64,000 bases of DNA from positions 1 through 64,000 of the forward strand of contig NZ_JAHWGH010000007.1 of NCBI RefSeq assembly GCF_019334305.1, given 5' to 3'. Positions 35,940 to 44,823 of this stretch are shown here, one piece after another. Position numbers and translations under genes: made by a program. This DNA is from Rossellomorea orangium. Its GTDB lineage: Bacteria; Bacillota; Bacilli; Bacillales; Bacillaceae_B. The notes below the pieces were generated by a model, which made no database searches, had not been told where the DNA came from, and saw only the letters and a list, made by a program, of their open reading frames with translations. The stretch's first letter is position 1; every line of letters starts with the position of its first letter.

Positions 35940-37235
35940 TTATACCTTCGACGTTTCCAACGCCACTTCAATCGCATGATCCAAATCCTCGATCAGGTCT
36001 TTCACAGATTCCAAGCCGACGGAAAGTCTTACAAGATCCTCGGTTACCCCGGTCGCGCGGATTTCCTGCTCATTTAATTGCTGATGCGTCGTGGAAGCTG
36101 GATGAATGATCAGTGATTTCGCATCCCCGACGTTGGCAACATGGGACCATAGGGAAATATTATCAACGACTTTCCGCCCTGAATCCCTGCCCCCTTTTAT
36201 GCCAAAGACGACGATGGAGCCTGCTCCGTTTTTTAAATATTTTTGAGCAAGTGCGTGGGATGGATGCTGAGGCAGTCCAGGATAAGACACCCACGCGACC
36301 CCGCTGTGCTGATTTAAATGCTCCGCAATCTTCAATGCGTTTTCCGTATGACGTTCGATACGGAGGTGCAGGGTTTCAAGTCCCTGCAGCAACAGGAATG
36401 CGTTTTGAGGACTTAAGCAGGCACCGAGATCCCTGAGAAGCTGCACTCTAAGTTTGGTGATAAATGCAGCCGGGCCAACATCTTGTGCGTAGCGAAGTCC
36501 ATTATAGCTTCTGTCCTCTTCCGTGAATCCAGGGAATTTCTCATGGTTCCAGTCAAACTTCCCTCCGTCAATGACGACACCTCCGATTGCCGTCCCGTGA
36601 CCACCGATCCATTTGGTTGCAGAGTGGATGACGATATCCGCTCCCCACTCGATCGGCTTGCACACGTACGGAGTGGCAAAGGTGTTATCAATGATAAGTG
36701 GAATGTGGTTGTCATGCGCCACTTTTGAGACCGCCTCGATATCCAGAACGTGAAGGCTTGGATTTCCAATCGTTTCGGCAAATACCGCCTTCGTTTTCGG
36801 CGTAATTGCTTTACGGAAGTTCTCAGGATCAGTCGGATCCACAAAATGAACCTTGATCCCGTATTTCGGCAGAGTCGTAGAGAACAAATTATACGTTCCA
36901 CCGTAGAGATTTGTGGCTGCCACGATTTCATCTCCTGCTCCAGCAATATTCAGGATCGACAGGGAGATGGCGGCCATTCCCGATGACACCCCAAGGGCCC
37001 CGATGCCTCCTTCTAACAAGGCAAGGCGCTTCTCCAAAACGTCGACTGTCGGATTCATGATGCGTGTATAGATGTTGCCAGGCTCTTCAAGGGCAAATAG
37101 TTTGGCTGCATGATCGCTGTTATCGAATACGTAGGAAGTAGTTTGATAGATCGGTACCGCTCTTGATCCTGTGGATGGGTCGGGCTCCTGGCCGCCGTGA
37201 AGTAGCAGAGTGTCGAAATCGAATGATTTGGTCAT
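35940..37235 (-). CDS. metY: O-acetylhomoserine sulfhydrylase
   Basis: 431 residues. Cys/Met metabolism PLP enzyme; PLP lysine in [17 protein letters not shown] (~210), YTRIMNPT (~57) and GGTYNLF (~112) typical of the long (~430-residue) MetY branch. Forms homocysteine from O-acetylhomoserine and sulfide. First gene after the SAM-I riboswitch and the 25-bp palindrome array. RBS AGGAGG 7 nt before ATG. Confidence 0.93.
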   Translation of the reverse strand: MTKSFDFDTLLLHGGQEPDPSTGSRAVPIYQTTSYVFDNSDHAAKLFALEEPGNIYTRIMNPTVDVLEKRLALLEGGIGALGVSSGMAAISLSILNIAGAGDEIVAATNLYGGTYNLFSTTLPKYGIKVHFVDPTDPENFRKAITPKTKAVFAETIGNPSLHVLDIEAVSKVAHDNHIPLIIDNTFATPYVCKPIEWGADIVIHSATKWIGGHGTAIGGVVIDGGKFDWNHEKFPGFTEEDRSYNGLRYAQDVGPAAFITKLRVQLLRDLGACLSPQNAFLLLQGLETLHLRIERHTENALKIAEHLNQHSGVAWVSYPGLPQHPSHALAQKYLKNGAGSIVVFGIKGGRDSGRKVVDNISLWSHVANVGDAKSLIIHPASTTHQQLNEQEIRATGVTEDLVRLSVGLESVKDLIEDLDHAIEVALETSKV

Positions 37236-37293
37236 TGGGAATTCCTCCTGGTTTTTTAGATTTGGGCTTTGGATTGGTTTACGGTTGGTTTGG

Positions 37294-37406
37294 TTCAGCT
37301 GTTGAAAAGGGTGGTTTTTTCAGCTGCTGATTATTGGGATGAATTCACCTGCTGAATTTTCAAAGAATATCAGCAGCTAAACTTCTCCAAACATTCTCCT
37401 GCTGAA
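37294..37406. repeat. Phased palindrome array 1 (5 units, 25-bp period)
   Basis: Units of a 13-bp palindrome (consensus TTCAGC-W-GCTGAA) start at 37294, 37319, 37344, 37369 and 37394, exactly 25 bp apart. Between them are unrelated 12-bp spacers. It lies in the transcribed leader between the SAM-I riboswitch terminator and the metY start codon. The same arrays bracket the RAYT gene at 56.3-57.4 kb. Confidence 0.9.
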
Positions 37407-37440
37407 CACAAAAACTGAGAAGATAGAAGAGGTAAAAACA

Positions 37441-37608
37441 AAAAACCCTCTTCCTAAGAAGAGGGTCTAAATGAATAGGGTCCTCCTCTTATCTTTCAGG
37501 CAAATCGCCTGCAGGAATTAGCACCTTTTCATGCGACGCCTTTAGCGTACATGAAGGTTGCCGGGTTTCATCGGGCCTAGTCCCTCCACCTCTCTGGATA
37601 AGAGCATA
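37441..37608 (-). promoter_or_regulatory. SAM-I (S-box) riboswitch with terminator
   Basis: On minus: CTCTTATCCAGAGAGGTGGA, GGCCCGATGAAACCCGGCAA, GGTGCTAATTCCTGCAG and closing AGATAAGAG (P1), followed by a terminator CCCTCTTC/GAAGAGGG with T run (37443-37467). SAM binding stops transcription of metY-metX. Confidence 0.96.
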
Positions 37609-37644
37609 TAGTTGTCAAAGTGAAAAATTCTTGCGTTGAGATGA

Positions 37645-37674
37645 ATTATAAAGGGTAAGGAGCACCATCGTCAA
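37645..37674 (-). promoter_or_regulatory. Sigma-A promoter of the metY-metX operon
   Basis: TTGACG (37674-37669), 18-bp spacer, TATAAT (37650-37645), about 37 nt upstream of the riboswitch P1 stem. Confidence 0.75.
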
Positions 37675-37692
37675 GAGTATTTTCAGAATTTT

Positions 37693-38832
37693 TTATTTTT
37701 TAACAGAAGCTACAATGGCATCTGTAAACTGAGCGACGATGTCTTCCCCATCCTCGATACCTAACGATATGCGCACCACATGGGTGTTGATGCCAAGTTT
37801 CTCCTGAGCTTCTTTCGGAAGGGCACGATGGGATGTTCCAAGTGGATACGATACCGTCGTTTCCACACCGGCCAGGGACGGGATGATTTTGATCCAGCCA
37901 AGGGACTTGAAGAATGTACTGATGTCACATGTTGGCTCAAGTTCAATCGTCACGATTGCACCGTTTCCTTTTTCTGATAGGTTGCTTGGGTAATAGACCG
38001 ATTTCACTCCTCTGTTGTTTCGCAGTTCATCTGCAAGGGTCTCTGCGTTACGGGCCTGTGTCCCGACTCTCAGTGCCAGCGTTTTGGCACCACGGCAGGT
38101 CAACCAGGCTTCGAAAGGGCTTAAATTCGAACCAATATTGACCACTTTCTCTCTTGCTTTTTGGACAAGCTCTTCGTGACCTACGACCACCCCTGCCGTG
38201 ATATCACTGTGTCCACCGATATATTTCGTCGCGCTGTGGGCGACCAAGTCTACGCCTTCAAGGAAAGGCTGGCGCAGAAACGGCGTGGCAAACGTATTGT
38301 CAATCATCGTTTTCAAGCCGTGTTTTTCCGCCAAAGCGACCATTTTAGCGATATCTTCAACACGCATAAATGGATTTGTGACGGTTTCACTGTAAAGCAG
38401 TTTGGTTTGCGGAGTGATCGCTGTTTCTACTTCCTTCTCATTTGTAAAATCAACGAATGATGTGGAAATGCCGAACGAGTTCAGTTCTGCTTTTAACATG
38501 TGGAAGGTACCACCGTACAAATCCTCTGCTGCTACGATATGGTCTCCTGATCGAACCACAGCCAGGATTCCCACGAGGATGGCGGATAAACCGGAAGATG
38601 TGGCGACACCAGCTGGTGCTCCTTCCAGGTCTGCCACCATCTTCCCCAGCTCATCGGTGTTGGGGTTACCCGTTCTTGTATAGAGATAAGGAGACTTCCC
38701 CTCATAAAAGCCCTCCAGCTCCTCCAGTGAGGTAAAAGAAAATGCAGACGTCTGGTAGATCGGCGTCGTCTTACTGCGGATTTCCTCCGTTCCCTTAAGC
38801 TGACTATGTACAACCTTGGTGGTGAATTTCAT
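37693..38832 (-). CDS. Cys/Met-metabolism PLP enzyme (cystathionine gamma-synthase/lyase type)
   Basis: 379 residues. PLP lysine in AHSATKYIGGHSDITAG (~193-209), YTRTGNPNTDELGKMVADLE (~50) and YGGTFHM (~105): the short (~380-residue) branch that includes MetI, MetC, MccB and methionine gamma-lyase. It is separate from metY-metX (own AAGGAAGG RBS, no S-box seen in the 73 bp upstream), so it may be a cystathionine gamma-lyase/synthase for reverse transsulfuration; the substrate is unresolved. Confidence 0.85.
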   Translation of the reverse strand: MKFTTKVVHSQLKGTEEIRSKTTPIYQTSAFSFTSLEELEGFYEGKSPYLYTRTGNPNTDELGKMVADLEGAPAGVATSSGLSAILVGILAVVRSGDHIVAAEDLYGGTFHMLKAELNSFGISTSFVDFTNEKEVETAITPQTKLLYSETVTNPFMRVEDIAKMVALAEKHGLKTMIDNTFATPFLRQPFLEGVDLVAHSATKYIGGHSDITAGVVVGHEELVQKAREKVVNIGSNLSPFEAWLTCRGAKTLALRVGTQARNAETLADELRNNRGVKSVYYPSNLSEKGNGAIVTIELEPTCDISTFFKSLGWIKIIPSLAGVETTVSYPLGTSHRALPKEAQEKLGINTHVVRISLGIEDGEDIVAQFTDAIVASVKK

Positions 38833-38918
38833 ATTTCCGTCATCCTTCCTTTATCTATGTATTTTAAAAAGTGTATCATATTCAGAAGATTGTGAGGAGT
38901 GAGAGATGTTAGTTTCCA

Positions 38919-38955
38919 TAAAAAAAGAACCTGTCGCTTTGTTGCAACAGGTTCC
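38919..38955 (-). terminator. Terminator of the DUF302 gene
   Basis: GGAACCTGTTG/CGACAGGTTC hairpin with seven T residues on minus. Confidence 0.88.
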
Positions 38956-38961
38956 CATCCT

Positions 38962-39342
38962 TCAAACGTTTTCTAAACAACCGATCAAGCGATTTTCAAT
39001 ATCCAATGCCAACTCTTTCAGTTCATCATTATCAACCATCTCAATCAGCTTGCTCGGCTTCGCCATACCAATCTTGGTTGTTCCGCCTTCTGTGTATACC
39101 GTCACTTTACAAGGCAGGAAGTAACTTACGAGCATGCTTTCCTCCAGCACTTTCTTTGCTTCGTGCGGATTACATACTTCGAGCACGACCACTTCTTCAT
39201 TGAAGTCCAGACCCTTATCCTGGAGCTTCCCGGCAAGGTCAAGATTCCAAAGAACACCGAAACTTTCCTCTTTAAGTGCGTTCTCGACGGCCGTCACCGC
39301 TTCTTTCACATTCATTGAAACTTCTTTTGTGTAATGAAACAT
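38962..39342 (-). CDS. DUF302 family protein
   Basis: 126 residues. DUF302 pattern: FGVLWNLDLAGKLQDKGLDF (~27-46), VLEVCNPHEAKKVLE (~52) and FLPCKVTVYTEGG (~74). Two cysteines in conserved places (VCNP, LPCK). Function unknown; family members occur near redox and metal genes, and a ResA-like thioredoxin lies upstream here. GGAGG RBS. A solo GGTCCGTCCC repeat lies just upstream. Confidence 0.85.
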   Translation of the reverse strand: MFHYTKEVSMNVKEAVTAVENALKEESFGVLWNLDLAGKLQDKGLDFNEEVVVLEVCNPHEAKKVLEESMLVSYFLPCKVTVYTEGGTTKIGMAKPSKLIEMVDNDELKELALDIENRLIGCLENV

Positions 39343-39416
39343 ATTGATCCTCCTTTTTGAGTAATGGTTACTTATACCTCATAGCGTATGTAATGAAACC
39401 AGGTCCGTCCCTCACA

Positions 39417-39998
39417 TTATTCCATCTGTTCGACCATTTTACCCATCATTTCTTCGTTCATGGGGCCGACGATTTTGTGTTGGATGAGGCCGTTGGTGTC
39501 GATCATATAGGTGGTCGGAATGGTAAAAGCTCGGTATTCGTCTCCGATATCACCTTTTTCATCCATGAGGATCGGGAAGGTGAGCTCGTATCCATCGACA
39601 AACTGCTGGACCGCTTTTTTTCCGTCATCTTGGGAAGTCAGATTAACGGCAAGAATTTCGACATTCTCTTTATCCGCATTTTTTTCATAATACTTTTGCA
39701 TATGGGGCATTTCGGCTTTACATGGCGGGCACCAGGTGGCCCAGAAATTCAGGATCACTTTTTTTCCCTGATAGTCGGACAGTTTAATGCTCTCACCATT
39801 TAAAGTGGTCAACTCAAAATCCGGCGCACGGTCACCTTTAGTCAGCCCCTGCTTGGCGTTGGTCAAATCCATGGACTCTTTGGCTAATTGTGCTGCCTCT
39901 TCCTTCGCCTTTTTTTCCTGTTGATCCTGAAACAGATTCACTAGAAAAATCCCGATCAGCAGGGCAACGATGGCCAGGGCAAAATTCCGTTTATTCAA
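39417..39998 (-). CDS. ResA/TlpA-like membrane-anchored thiol-disulfide oxidoreductase
   Basis: 193 residues. N-terminal membrane anchor (~5-22), then a thioredoxin-like domain with the active site WCPPC (~92-96) and the cis-Pro region IPTTYMID (~163). Reduces disulfides outside the membrane, for example apocytochrome c heme-binding cysteines; cccB is 6 kb away. TTG start overlaps the last 8 nt of the preceding membrane protein gene, indicating coupling. Confidence 0.9.
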   Translation of the reverse strand: MNKRNFALAIVALLIGIFLVNLFQDQQEKKAKEEAAQLAKESMDLTNAKQGLTKGDRAPDFELTTLNGESIKLSDYQGKKVILNFWATWCPPCKAEMPHMQKYYEKNADKENVEILAVNLTSQDDGKKAVQQFVDGYELTFPILMDEKGDIGDEYRAFTIPTTYMIDTNGLIQHKIVGPMNEEMMGKMVEQME

Positions 39999-40605
39999 TA
40001 TGGTTCCTCCTCCCGCCTAAAGCAATTAGATAGATCATCACCACTACATACGTCCATGTAACGGTAGTGAACGTAAAACCTGTATTTAACGAATGAAACA
40101 GCAGTTGAAGCAGTGTGAAAACAACCACTAATTGCACTATCCATATTTCCCGCTTTAGTCCACTTGATTTTTTTAATAGAAACCAAAAGAGTGTCCCGTT
40201 GATGATAAGTTGGAAGATTCCTGAAAGGAAATCCAGTTCTAATACATGATGGACAAATTCAAATGAAACCACCGTACTGACCCAGGCGATGACTACAATG
40301 GATGGGCTTACTCCCCTTTTTAAGGTTATGTATAAAAGTGCTGCCAGGATCCCCAGCCAGTAACCAACCCTTCCTCCATGAAAATACAGGATTGTAAGGG
40401 GATGATCGATGACCGTTTGAAAATCTACCACTATGACACTCAGCTTCCAGGTAAGAATAAAATAAAAGACCGCACTCGAATACCAATCGCTTGCCTTTCT
40501 ATTCCAGAAGTAGAGAAACAGATACGTCAGGACGAAGGAGGCGATGATTGCTCCCCAGGAAGAGGGGAACGTGAATGAACCTATAGAGTACCACATTTCA
40601 GGCAT
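39991..40605 (-). CDS. Polytopic membrane protein coupled to the ResA-like gene
   Basis: 204 residues, about six to seven hydrophobic segments, with conserved-looking YFHGGRVGYW (~74) that recalls the substrate-binding loop of prolipoprotein diacylglyceryl transferase-like proteins. Not firmly recognised. Translationally coupled to the downstream TlpA-like protein, so a role in thiol chemistry or cytochrome maturation at the membrane is plausible. Confidence 0.75.
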   Translation of the reverse strand: MPEMWYSIGSFTFPSSWGAIIASFVLTYLFLYFWNRKASDWYSSAVFYFILTWKLSVIVVDFQTVIDHPLTILYFHGGRVGYWLGILAALLYITLKRGVSPSIVVIAWVSTVVSFEFVHHVLELDFLSGIFQLIINGTLFWFLLKKSSGLKREIWIVQLVVVFTLLQLLFHSLNTGFTFTTVTWTYVVVMIYLIALGGRRNHIE

Positions 40606-40623
40606 CGGTCACTACTCCCTTCA

Positions 40624-41199
40624 CTAACAAGCGTTCTTTCTCACAACGATATAGTAGACGGACGTATGAAGATGCCCGACTGTTGTCGTGAAGCCCGCTG
40701 AAGTAAGCTGACGGTCCAAGTCCTCTGAAGCAAGCCTTTCCTCCATGGGAGGTCCCATTTCGGATTCTACAGCTTCCCAATCAAGAATCAACCAGATTCC
40801 ATCGTCTTTCAACATATCATGAAGATCTTGAAAGACTTTGATCAAATCAGGAACTTCATGCAGGACAAAAGCAGAAACAACCTTATCTAACGTTTTCTTA
40901 TTGAAGCTAAGGTACTCAAGGGATGATTTCTCATATACGATGTTGTCTATATCTTCTTCCCCAGCACGATGCTTCAGGTACTCAAGCATTTCCTGTTGTA
41001 AATCTACTGCCTGCACATTCGTTTCAACCTTTCGAGCAATTGGAAGGGTTAAATAGCCATTCCCACACCCCAGGTCTGCCACAATATCATCAGGTTTTAA
41101 TTGAAGCATCTCTAATACTTTGTCTACAGGCACTATGGCTTGCCGCTTTGGATCAAGCAGCTTTGAAGCTTTATGATGTTCAAATAAATGTCCAGTCAT
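40624..41199 (-). CDS. Class I SAM-dependent methyltransferase
   Basis: 191 residues. SAM-binding motif I VADLGCGNGYLTLPIA (~37-52), motif II acidic end VQAVDLQQEML (~59), post-motif KVVSAFVLHEV (~103). UbiE/Methyltransf_11-like; substrate unknown. Start at 41199 (MTGHLFEHHKASKLLDPKR) after GGAGG. Followed by the membrane/ResA pair after 18 nt, so possibly one transcript. Confidence 0.85.
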   Translation of the reverse strand: MTGHLFEHHKASKLLDPKRQAIVPVDKVLEMLQLKPDDIVADLGCGNGYLTLPIARKVETNVQAVDLQQEMLEYLKHRAGEEDIDNIVYEKSSLEYLSFNKKTLDKVVSAFVLHEVPDLIKVFQDLHDMLKDDGIWLILDWEAVESEMGPPMEERLASEDLDRQLTSAGFTTTVGHLHTSVYYIVVRKNAC

Positions 41200-41391
41200 T
41201 GAAATTCCTCCGTTCAAATATATACCCTATTATGTATTAGTATCTTAAATCTCAAGCCCACAATCAAGTTATTTACTCATAGTGTATCCCTTAGTTGAAT
41301 TATTACAGATTTGTACGCTGGATGTGTGTCGGACCGTTGAACAAATAAGAACTATACCTGCCCTGATACGATTCATCTTTTAAATAAAATA

Positions 41392-41911
41392 GGCTGTTTT
41401 CGTAAACATTGTTGCTTTTGGATGTAGGGAGTGGCGGTTGATTTCCGCTACAGGTGCTCGCTTTCCGCGAGGCTGGCGGTGAGCCTCCTCAGGCTTCGCC
41501 CCGCGGGGTCTCACCTGTCCAGCGTTTCCCGCAGGAGTCGAGCACCTGCAGCGAGAATCAACTATGTTTTACAACCTTACAGAATATGTGGAGATTGCTT
41601 ATGCCACTGCTTTTTCATTTGTTGCAGTGACTGATTTTAATTCATAGCCCTTTACTCTTTTTAAAATGATGATCACAAACCATTTTGCTCTGTCAACTAC
41701 TTACTACGTTAGAGGGTGAAGGGAACTGCGTAGACTCCTACGGAAAACGGGCGTGTCGAGACCCCGGAAGCGGTCTTTGCTGAGGAGGCTCGGCCGAACG
41801 TCCGTGGAAAGCGGAGCAGTTCCCTTCACCCTCCTGCACCACAACCTAAATGACAGAGCATCGTAAATCTTAGTTTGTATATGAATAGCAACAATCTTTA
41901 CGAAAACAGCC
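41392..41911 (+). mobile_element. Composite repeat element, copy 3 (complete)
   Basis: 520 bp, same layout as copy 2: left TIR GGCTGTTTTCGTAAACATTG, A-type palindrome (41436-41562), spacer, B-type palindrome (41711-41833), right TIR complement of GGCTGTTTTCGTAAAGATTG. Apart from these, the 41218-41974 interval has no gene. Confidence 0.85.
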
Positions 41912-41913
41912 TT

Positions 41914-41957
41914 TTAAAAAAACAAAAGGACCACCCCGATTAAATAAAGGGTGATCC
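41914..41957 (-). terminator. Terminator of the c-di-GMP-controlled gene
   Basis: GGATCACCC/GGGTGGTCC hairpin followed on minus by TTTTGTTTTTTT, directly abutting the composite element. Confidence 0.8.
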
Positions 41958-41974
41958 ATAAGTATTGATGAAAA

Positions 41975-42220
41975 CTAGGCCGCTTTCAAACCTTCCAAGA
42001 TGAGCATGAAATATTTAACGCTGTCCCCACCGCGCTGATTGATTATTTCAATGTCATGTAGGATCTTTTCAAGTTCCTCAGGACCGACACATTCCAGGAA
42101 CATGTCACTGACTTCTTCGGCTGTATACTGTCCTATATGGGTATACTTTAGTGCTGTACGATTTCTTCTGCAGAAACTTCTTAATTGTCTCTTTATATCA
42201 GCTAACTCCAATACCATCAT
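41975..42220 (-). CDS. Unrecognised ~80-residue protein behind a c-di-GMP riboswitch
   Basis: About 80 residues (MMVLELADIKRQLRSFCRRN ... YFMLILEGLKAA), mostly helical, charged N-terminal half, no membrane segment or signal peptide. Not assigned to any family. ATG codons at 42220 and 42217 follow AAGAAGG too closely; a TTG at 42208 is better spaced, so the start is uncertain. An upstream extension to a GTG at 42277 crosses the riboswitch terminator T run and is unlikely. Own terminator, so monocistronic and controlled by c-di-GMP. Confidence 0.65.
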   Translation of the reverse strand: MMVLELADIKRQLRSFCRRNRTALKYTHIGQYTAEEVSDMFLECVGPEELEKILHDIEIINQRGGDSVKYFMLILEGLKAA

Positions 42221-42261
42221 CCTTCTTACAGGTTCAATCCTTACTAATAAAGCATCTCTAG

Positions 42262-42420
42262 TAAAAAAACACCCCACGAATCGGCAGGCATGATCATACT
42301 AGCAAAATGCTACCATTAGTATTCATTGCTTCCGTTATTTCGGTAACCCGGCGATCATTATTTTAATAAAATGGAAGACCCGTGGCTTTGCGTCCTAATT
42401 TTTCAATTAGTTTGCCTTTT
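42262..42420 (-). promoter_or_regulatory. c-di-GMP-I (GEMM-I) riboswitch
   Basis: On minus, hallmark blocks appear in order: GGCAAACTAATTGAAAAATT (first stem-loop), GGACGCAAAGCCACGGGTC (42395-42377), a variable stem, and GATCGCCGGGTTACCG (about 42355-42340), closing with GGAAGC. This is the canonical GEMM-I aptamer. A CATGCC/GGGGTG stem followed by seven T residues (about 42262-42290) is a candidate terminator, so binding probably acts on transcription elongation. Confidence 0.9.
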
Positions 42421-42531
42421 TCGAAAATCAATTAAATATATTGTCATTATACTAAAAGAATGATGATATGAAAACACAATACCGTAATTCATTGGTGAAT
42501 CCTTTATCCTAATATAGAGTGAAAGCATACA

Positions 42532-42565
42532 ATAAAAACCCCATTCTACTAGAGAACGGGGTTTC
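42532..42565 (-). terminator. Terminator of the M23 hydrolase / ftsEX operon
   Basis: AAACCCCGTTCTC/AATGGGGTTT hairpin with T run on minus, just past the stop. Confidence 0.88.
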
Positions 42566-42570
42566 AAAAC

Positions 42571-43899
42571 TTAAAAGTTGATATATTGACGTGGATCTAC
42601 AGCATTTGCATGTGATGCACTCCAAGATCCTCTGTAAAGTTCAAAGTGTAAATGCTGTCCAAATGAGAAACCGGTGTTACCCATGTATCCGATTTGGTCG
42701 CCTTTATTCACAGCTTGCCCAGTGCTTACTAATGAAGAAGACATGTGAGCATATACAGTAGTGAACGTTTGGCCATTGATAGAGTGAGTAATGTATACAA
42801 CATTACCGTAGCTTGAGCTGTAATGGCTTTTGATGACATATCCATCAGCTGCAGCTGAGATTGGAACACTTCCACGTGCTGCAATGTCTGTACCATAGTG
42901 GAATCTTCTCTCACCATTTAGTACATCCCATCCGAAGTTGGTAGTGATCGTTCCATGTGCTGGAGCTGTCCATGCTCCTGAACTTACTGGGGCACTTGGC
43001 GCTGGTGACGTCGAGCCACCACCACTATTGCTTGACGTAGCCGCTGCACGTTTAGCTGCTTCAGCTTCAGCCTGACGTTTGCGTTCGATTTCACGCTGAC
43101 GGGCTAGTTCTGCCAGTCGTGCTTGTTCTGCCTGGATCTCTCCTTCAAGCTGCTGCTCCATCTTAGCAAGCTCGTCTGACTCTTTTTCAAGATCGGCTTT
43201 TTCTACTTTTAACGTAGCCTGTTGAGCTTCTAACTGCTTGAATAATTCTGCTTTTTTAGCTTTTTGGCTATCTAGATCTTTTTTCAGGGACTGAAGATTC
43301 GCTTTTGAAGCTTCAAGGTCAGCAAGTTCTTTTTCTACTTCCGCCTGCTTTTTCTCTAATTCAGCTTGATCGCGTTTCTGTTCGTCCATGATTTTTTTAT
43401 CTGCATTTACGATTGTATTTACTGCTGTTACACGGTTGATGAAGTCTCCGAAGCTTTCCGCTCCAAGAAGTACGTCAAGATAATTGGCTGAGCCGCCTTT
43501 TTCTTGAATCGCACGAGCGCGTTCTTTTAGAAGCTCGTTACGTTCTGCGATCTTTTTCTTTAACTCTTCAATATCTGCCTTAAGCTTATTGATTTTAGCA
43601 GTTGTTTCATTAATCTCTTTAGTTTTTTCTGTGATTTTGGTTTCTGTATCTTTTAACTTCGTGCTGATTTCAGTAATTTGAGCTTGAATATCTTTTTGCT
43701 TGTTGATATTTTGGTCAATTTGTGAATTTTTCTCATTTATCTTTCCATTGACCTCTTCCTTCTTAGAAGAAACGTCGCCCTGCTGTTTCTTTAAGTCCTG
43801 CACAGAGGAGTTAGCGCTAGCAGTTGTAGCGAACGTTGGTAGACCCCCGATTGTTAATGCTGCTGCAAGTGATAATGATATAAAATACTTCCTGTTCAA
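42571..43899 (-). CDS. EnvC-like M23 murein hydrolase with N-terminal coiled coil
   Basis: 442 residues. Signal peptide (~1-29, ending ATTASA), a long coiled coil (~33-275, rich in K/E/Q heptads), a Ser/Gly/Pro linker (~285-310), and a C-terminal M23 (LytM) domain with HYGTDIAARG (~335) and HLHFELY (~418) zinc ligands. The architecture equals EnvC, the periplasmic partner activated by FtsEX. It directly follows ftsX with a 40-nt gap, so it is likely the hydrolase or hydrolase activator controlled by this FtsEX (B. subtilis uses CwlO). TTG start after AAAGGAG. Confidence 0.9.
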   Translation of the reverse strand: MNRKYFISLSLAAALTIGGLPTFATTASANSSVQDLKKQQGDVSSKKEEVNGKINEKNSQIDQNINKQKDIQAQITEISTKLKDTETKITEKTKEINETTAKINKLKADIEELKKKIAERNELLKERARAIQEKGGSANYLDVLLGAESFGDFINRVTAVNTIVNADKKIMDEQKRDQAELEKKQAEVEKELADLEASKANLQSLKKDLDSQKAKKAELFKQLEAQQATLKVEKADLEKESDELAKMEQQLEGEIQAEQARLAELARQREIERKRQAEAEAAKRAAATSSNSGGGSTSPAPSAPVSSGAWTAPAHGTITTNFGWDVLNGERRFHYGTDIAARGSVPISAAADGYVIKSHYSSSYGNVVYITHSINGQTFTTVYAHMSSSLVSTGQAVNKGDQIGYMGNTGFSFGQHLHFELYRGSWSASHANAVDPRQYINF

Positions 43900-43938
43900 G
43901 CGGCATGCTCCTTTCAGCTTCTATCAACCTATCAAATT

Positions 43939-44823
43939 TTACACTTTTAAGAATTTACGCACAGACATAAAGCTTCCCCAGGCACCGATCAGGCATCCCA
44001 TCAGTAAAATCAATCCGTTTACTTGATAGATAAAGGGGGTAAAATCTAATATCTGAATAAAATTGTTTTGTAGTTTCGGTTTAATAAATCCATAGGCATA
44101 GTAGTAACCTGTGGTGACAAGAGCAATCGGGATAATAGAACCTAAAACACCCAGCCATAAACCTTCTAAAATAAATGGCCAGCGCACAAACCAGTTGGTT
44201 GCACCCACGAGTTTCATTATCTCGATTTCCCTTCTTCTCGCGACAATGGTAATTTTGATTGTATTTGAAATGAGGAACATGGCAGTGAACAGGAGACCGA
44301 TAATTAGTACAAGTCCTACGTTTCTACTCATTTCCAGCACATTAAATAGTTTTTCGATTTTCGCCTCACCGTACAGTGCTTCATTTACACCGTCATATGA
44401 GCTGATTTGTCCAGCTATTTTTCCCGTATCACGTGGGTTTTCAGCTTTTACAATAAACACATCATACAGTGGATTATCCTGTTCAAATAATCTGAAATCG
44501 TCACCCAAGTCCTTGACTAGGTTCTGAAGCTCTTCCTCTTTAGAAGAGTATTCTACAGATTCGACTCCACTTATATTTTGAATCTTCTTCTCTATTTGAT
44601 CAATCTGGGATTTCTCAGTACCAATTTCAAGTAATACACGAACCTCAACGTCTTTCTCAATATCAGTCGCTACCTTGTTCATGTTTAACATCAATACGAT
44701 AAACACACCTACAAGTAGCAGTGTTACGGTAACCGCACTTACTGATGCGAAAGTCATCCAGCCGTTACGGCCGATGCTCTTGAAGCTCTCCCTAAAATGC
44801 CTGCCATACGTTCTAGCTTTCAT
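43939..44823 (-). CDS. ftsX: Cell division ABC transporter permease FtsX
   Basis: 294 residues. Four membrane segments (~25-48, ~168-190, ~220-243, ~265-288) with a large extracytoplasmic loop between the first two (~50-165), the FtsX topology. Works with FtsE as a mechanotransmitter that activates peptidoglycan hydrolases. ATG at 44823 overlaps the ftsE stop by 11 nt, the usual coupling; longer upstream frame is inside ftsE. Confidence 0.95.
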   Translation of the reverse strand: MKARTYGRHFRESFKSIGRNGWMTFASVSAVTVTLLLVGVFIVLMLNMNKVATDIEKDVEVRVLLEIGTEKSQIDQIEKKIQNISGVESVEYSSKEEELQNLVKDLGDDFRLFEQDNPLYDVFIVKAENPRDTGKIAGQISSYDGVNEALYGEAKIEKLFNVLEMSRNVGLVLIIGLLFTAMFLISNTIKITIVARRREIEIMKLVGATNWFVRWPFILEGLWLGVLGSIIPIALVTTGYYYAYGFIKPKLQNNFIQILDFTPFIYQVNGLILLMGCLIGAWGSFMSVRKFLKV

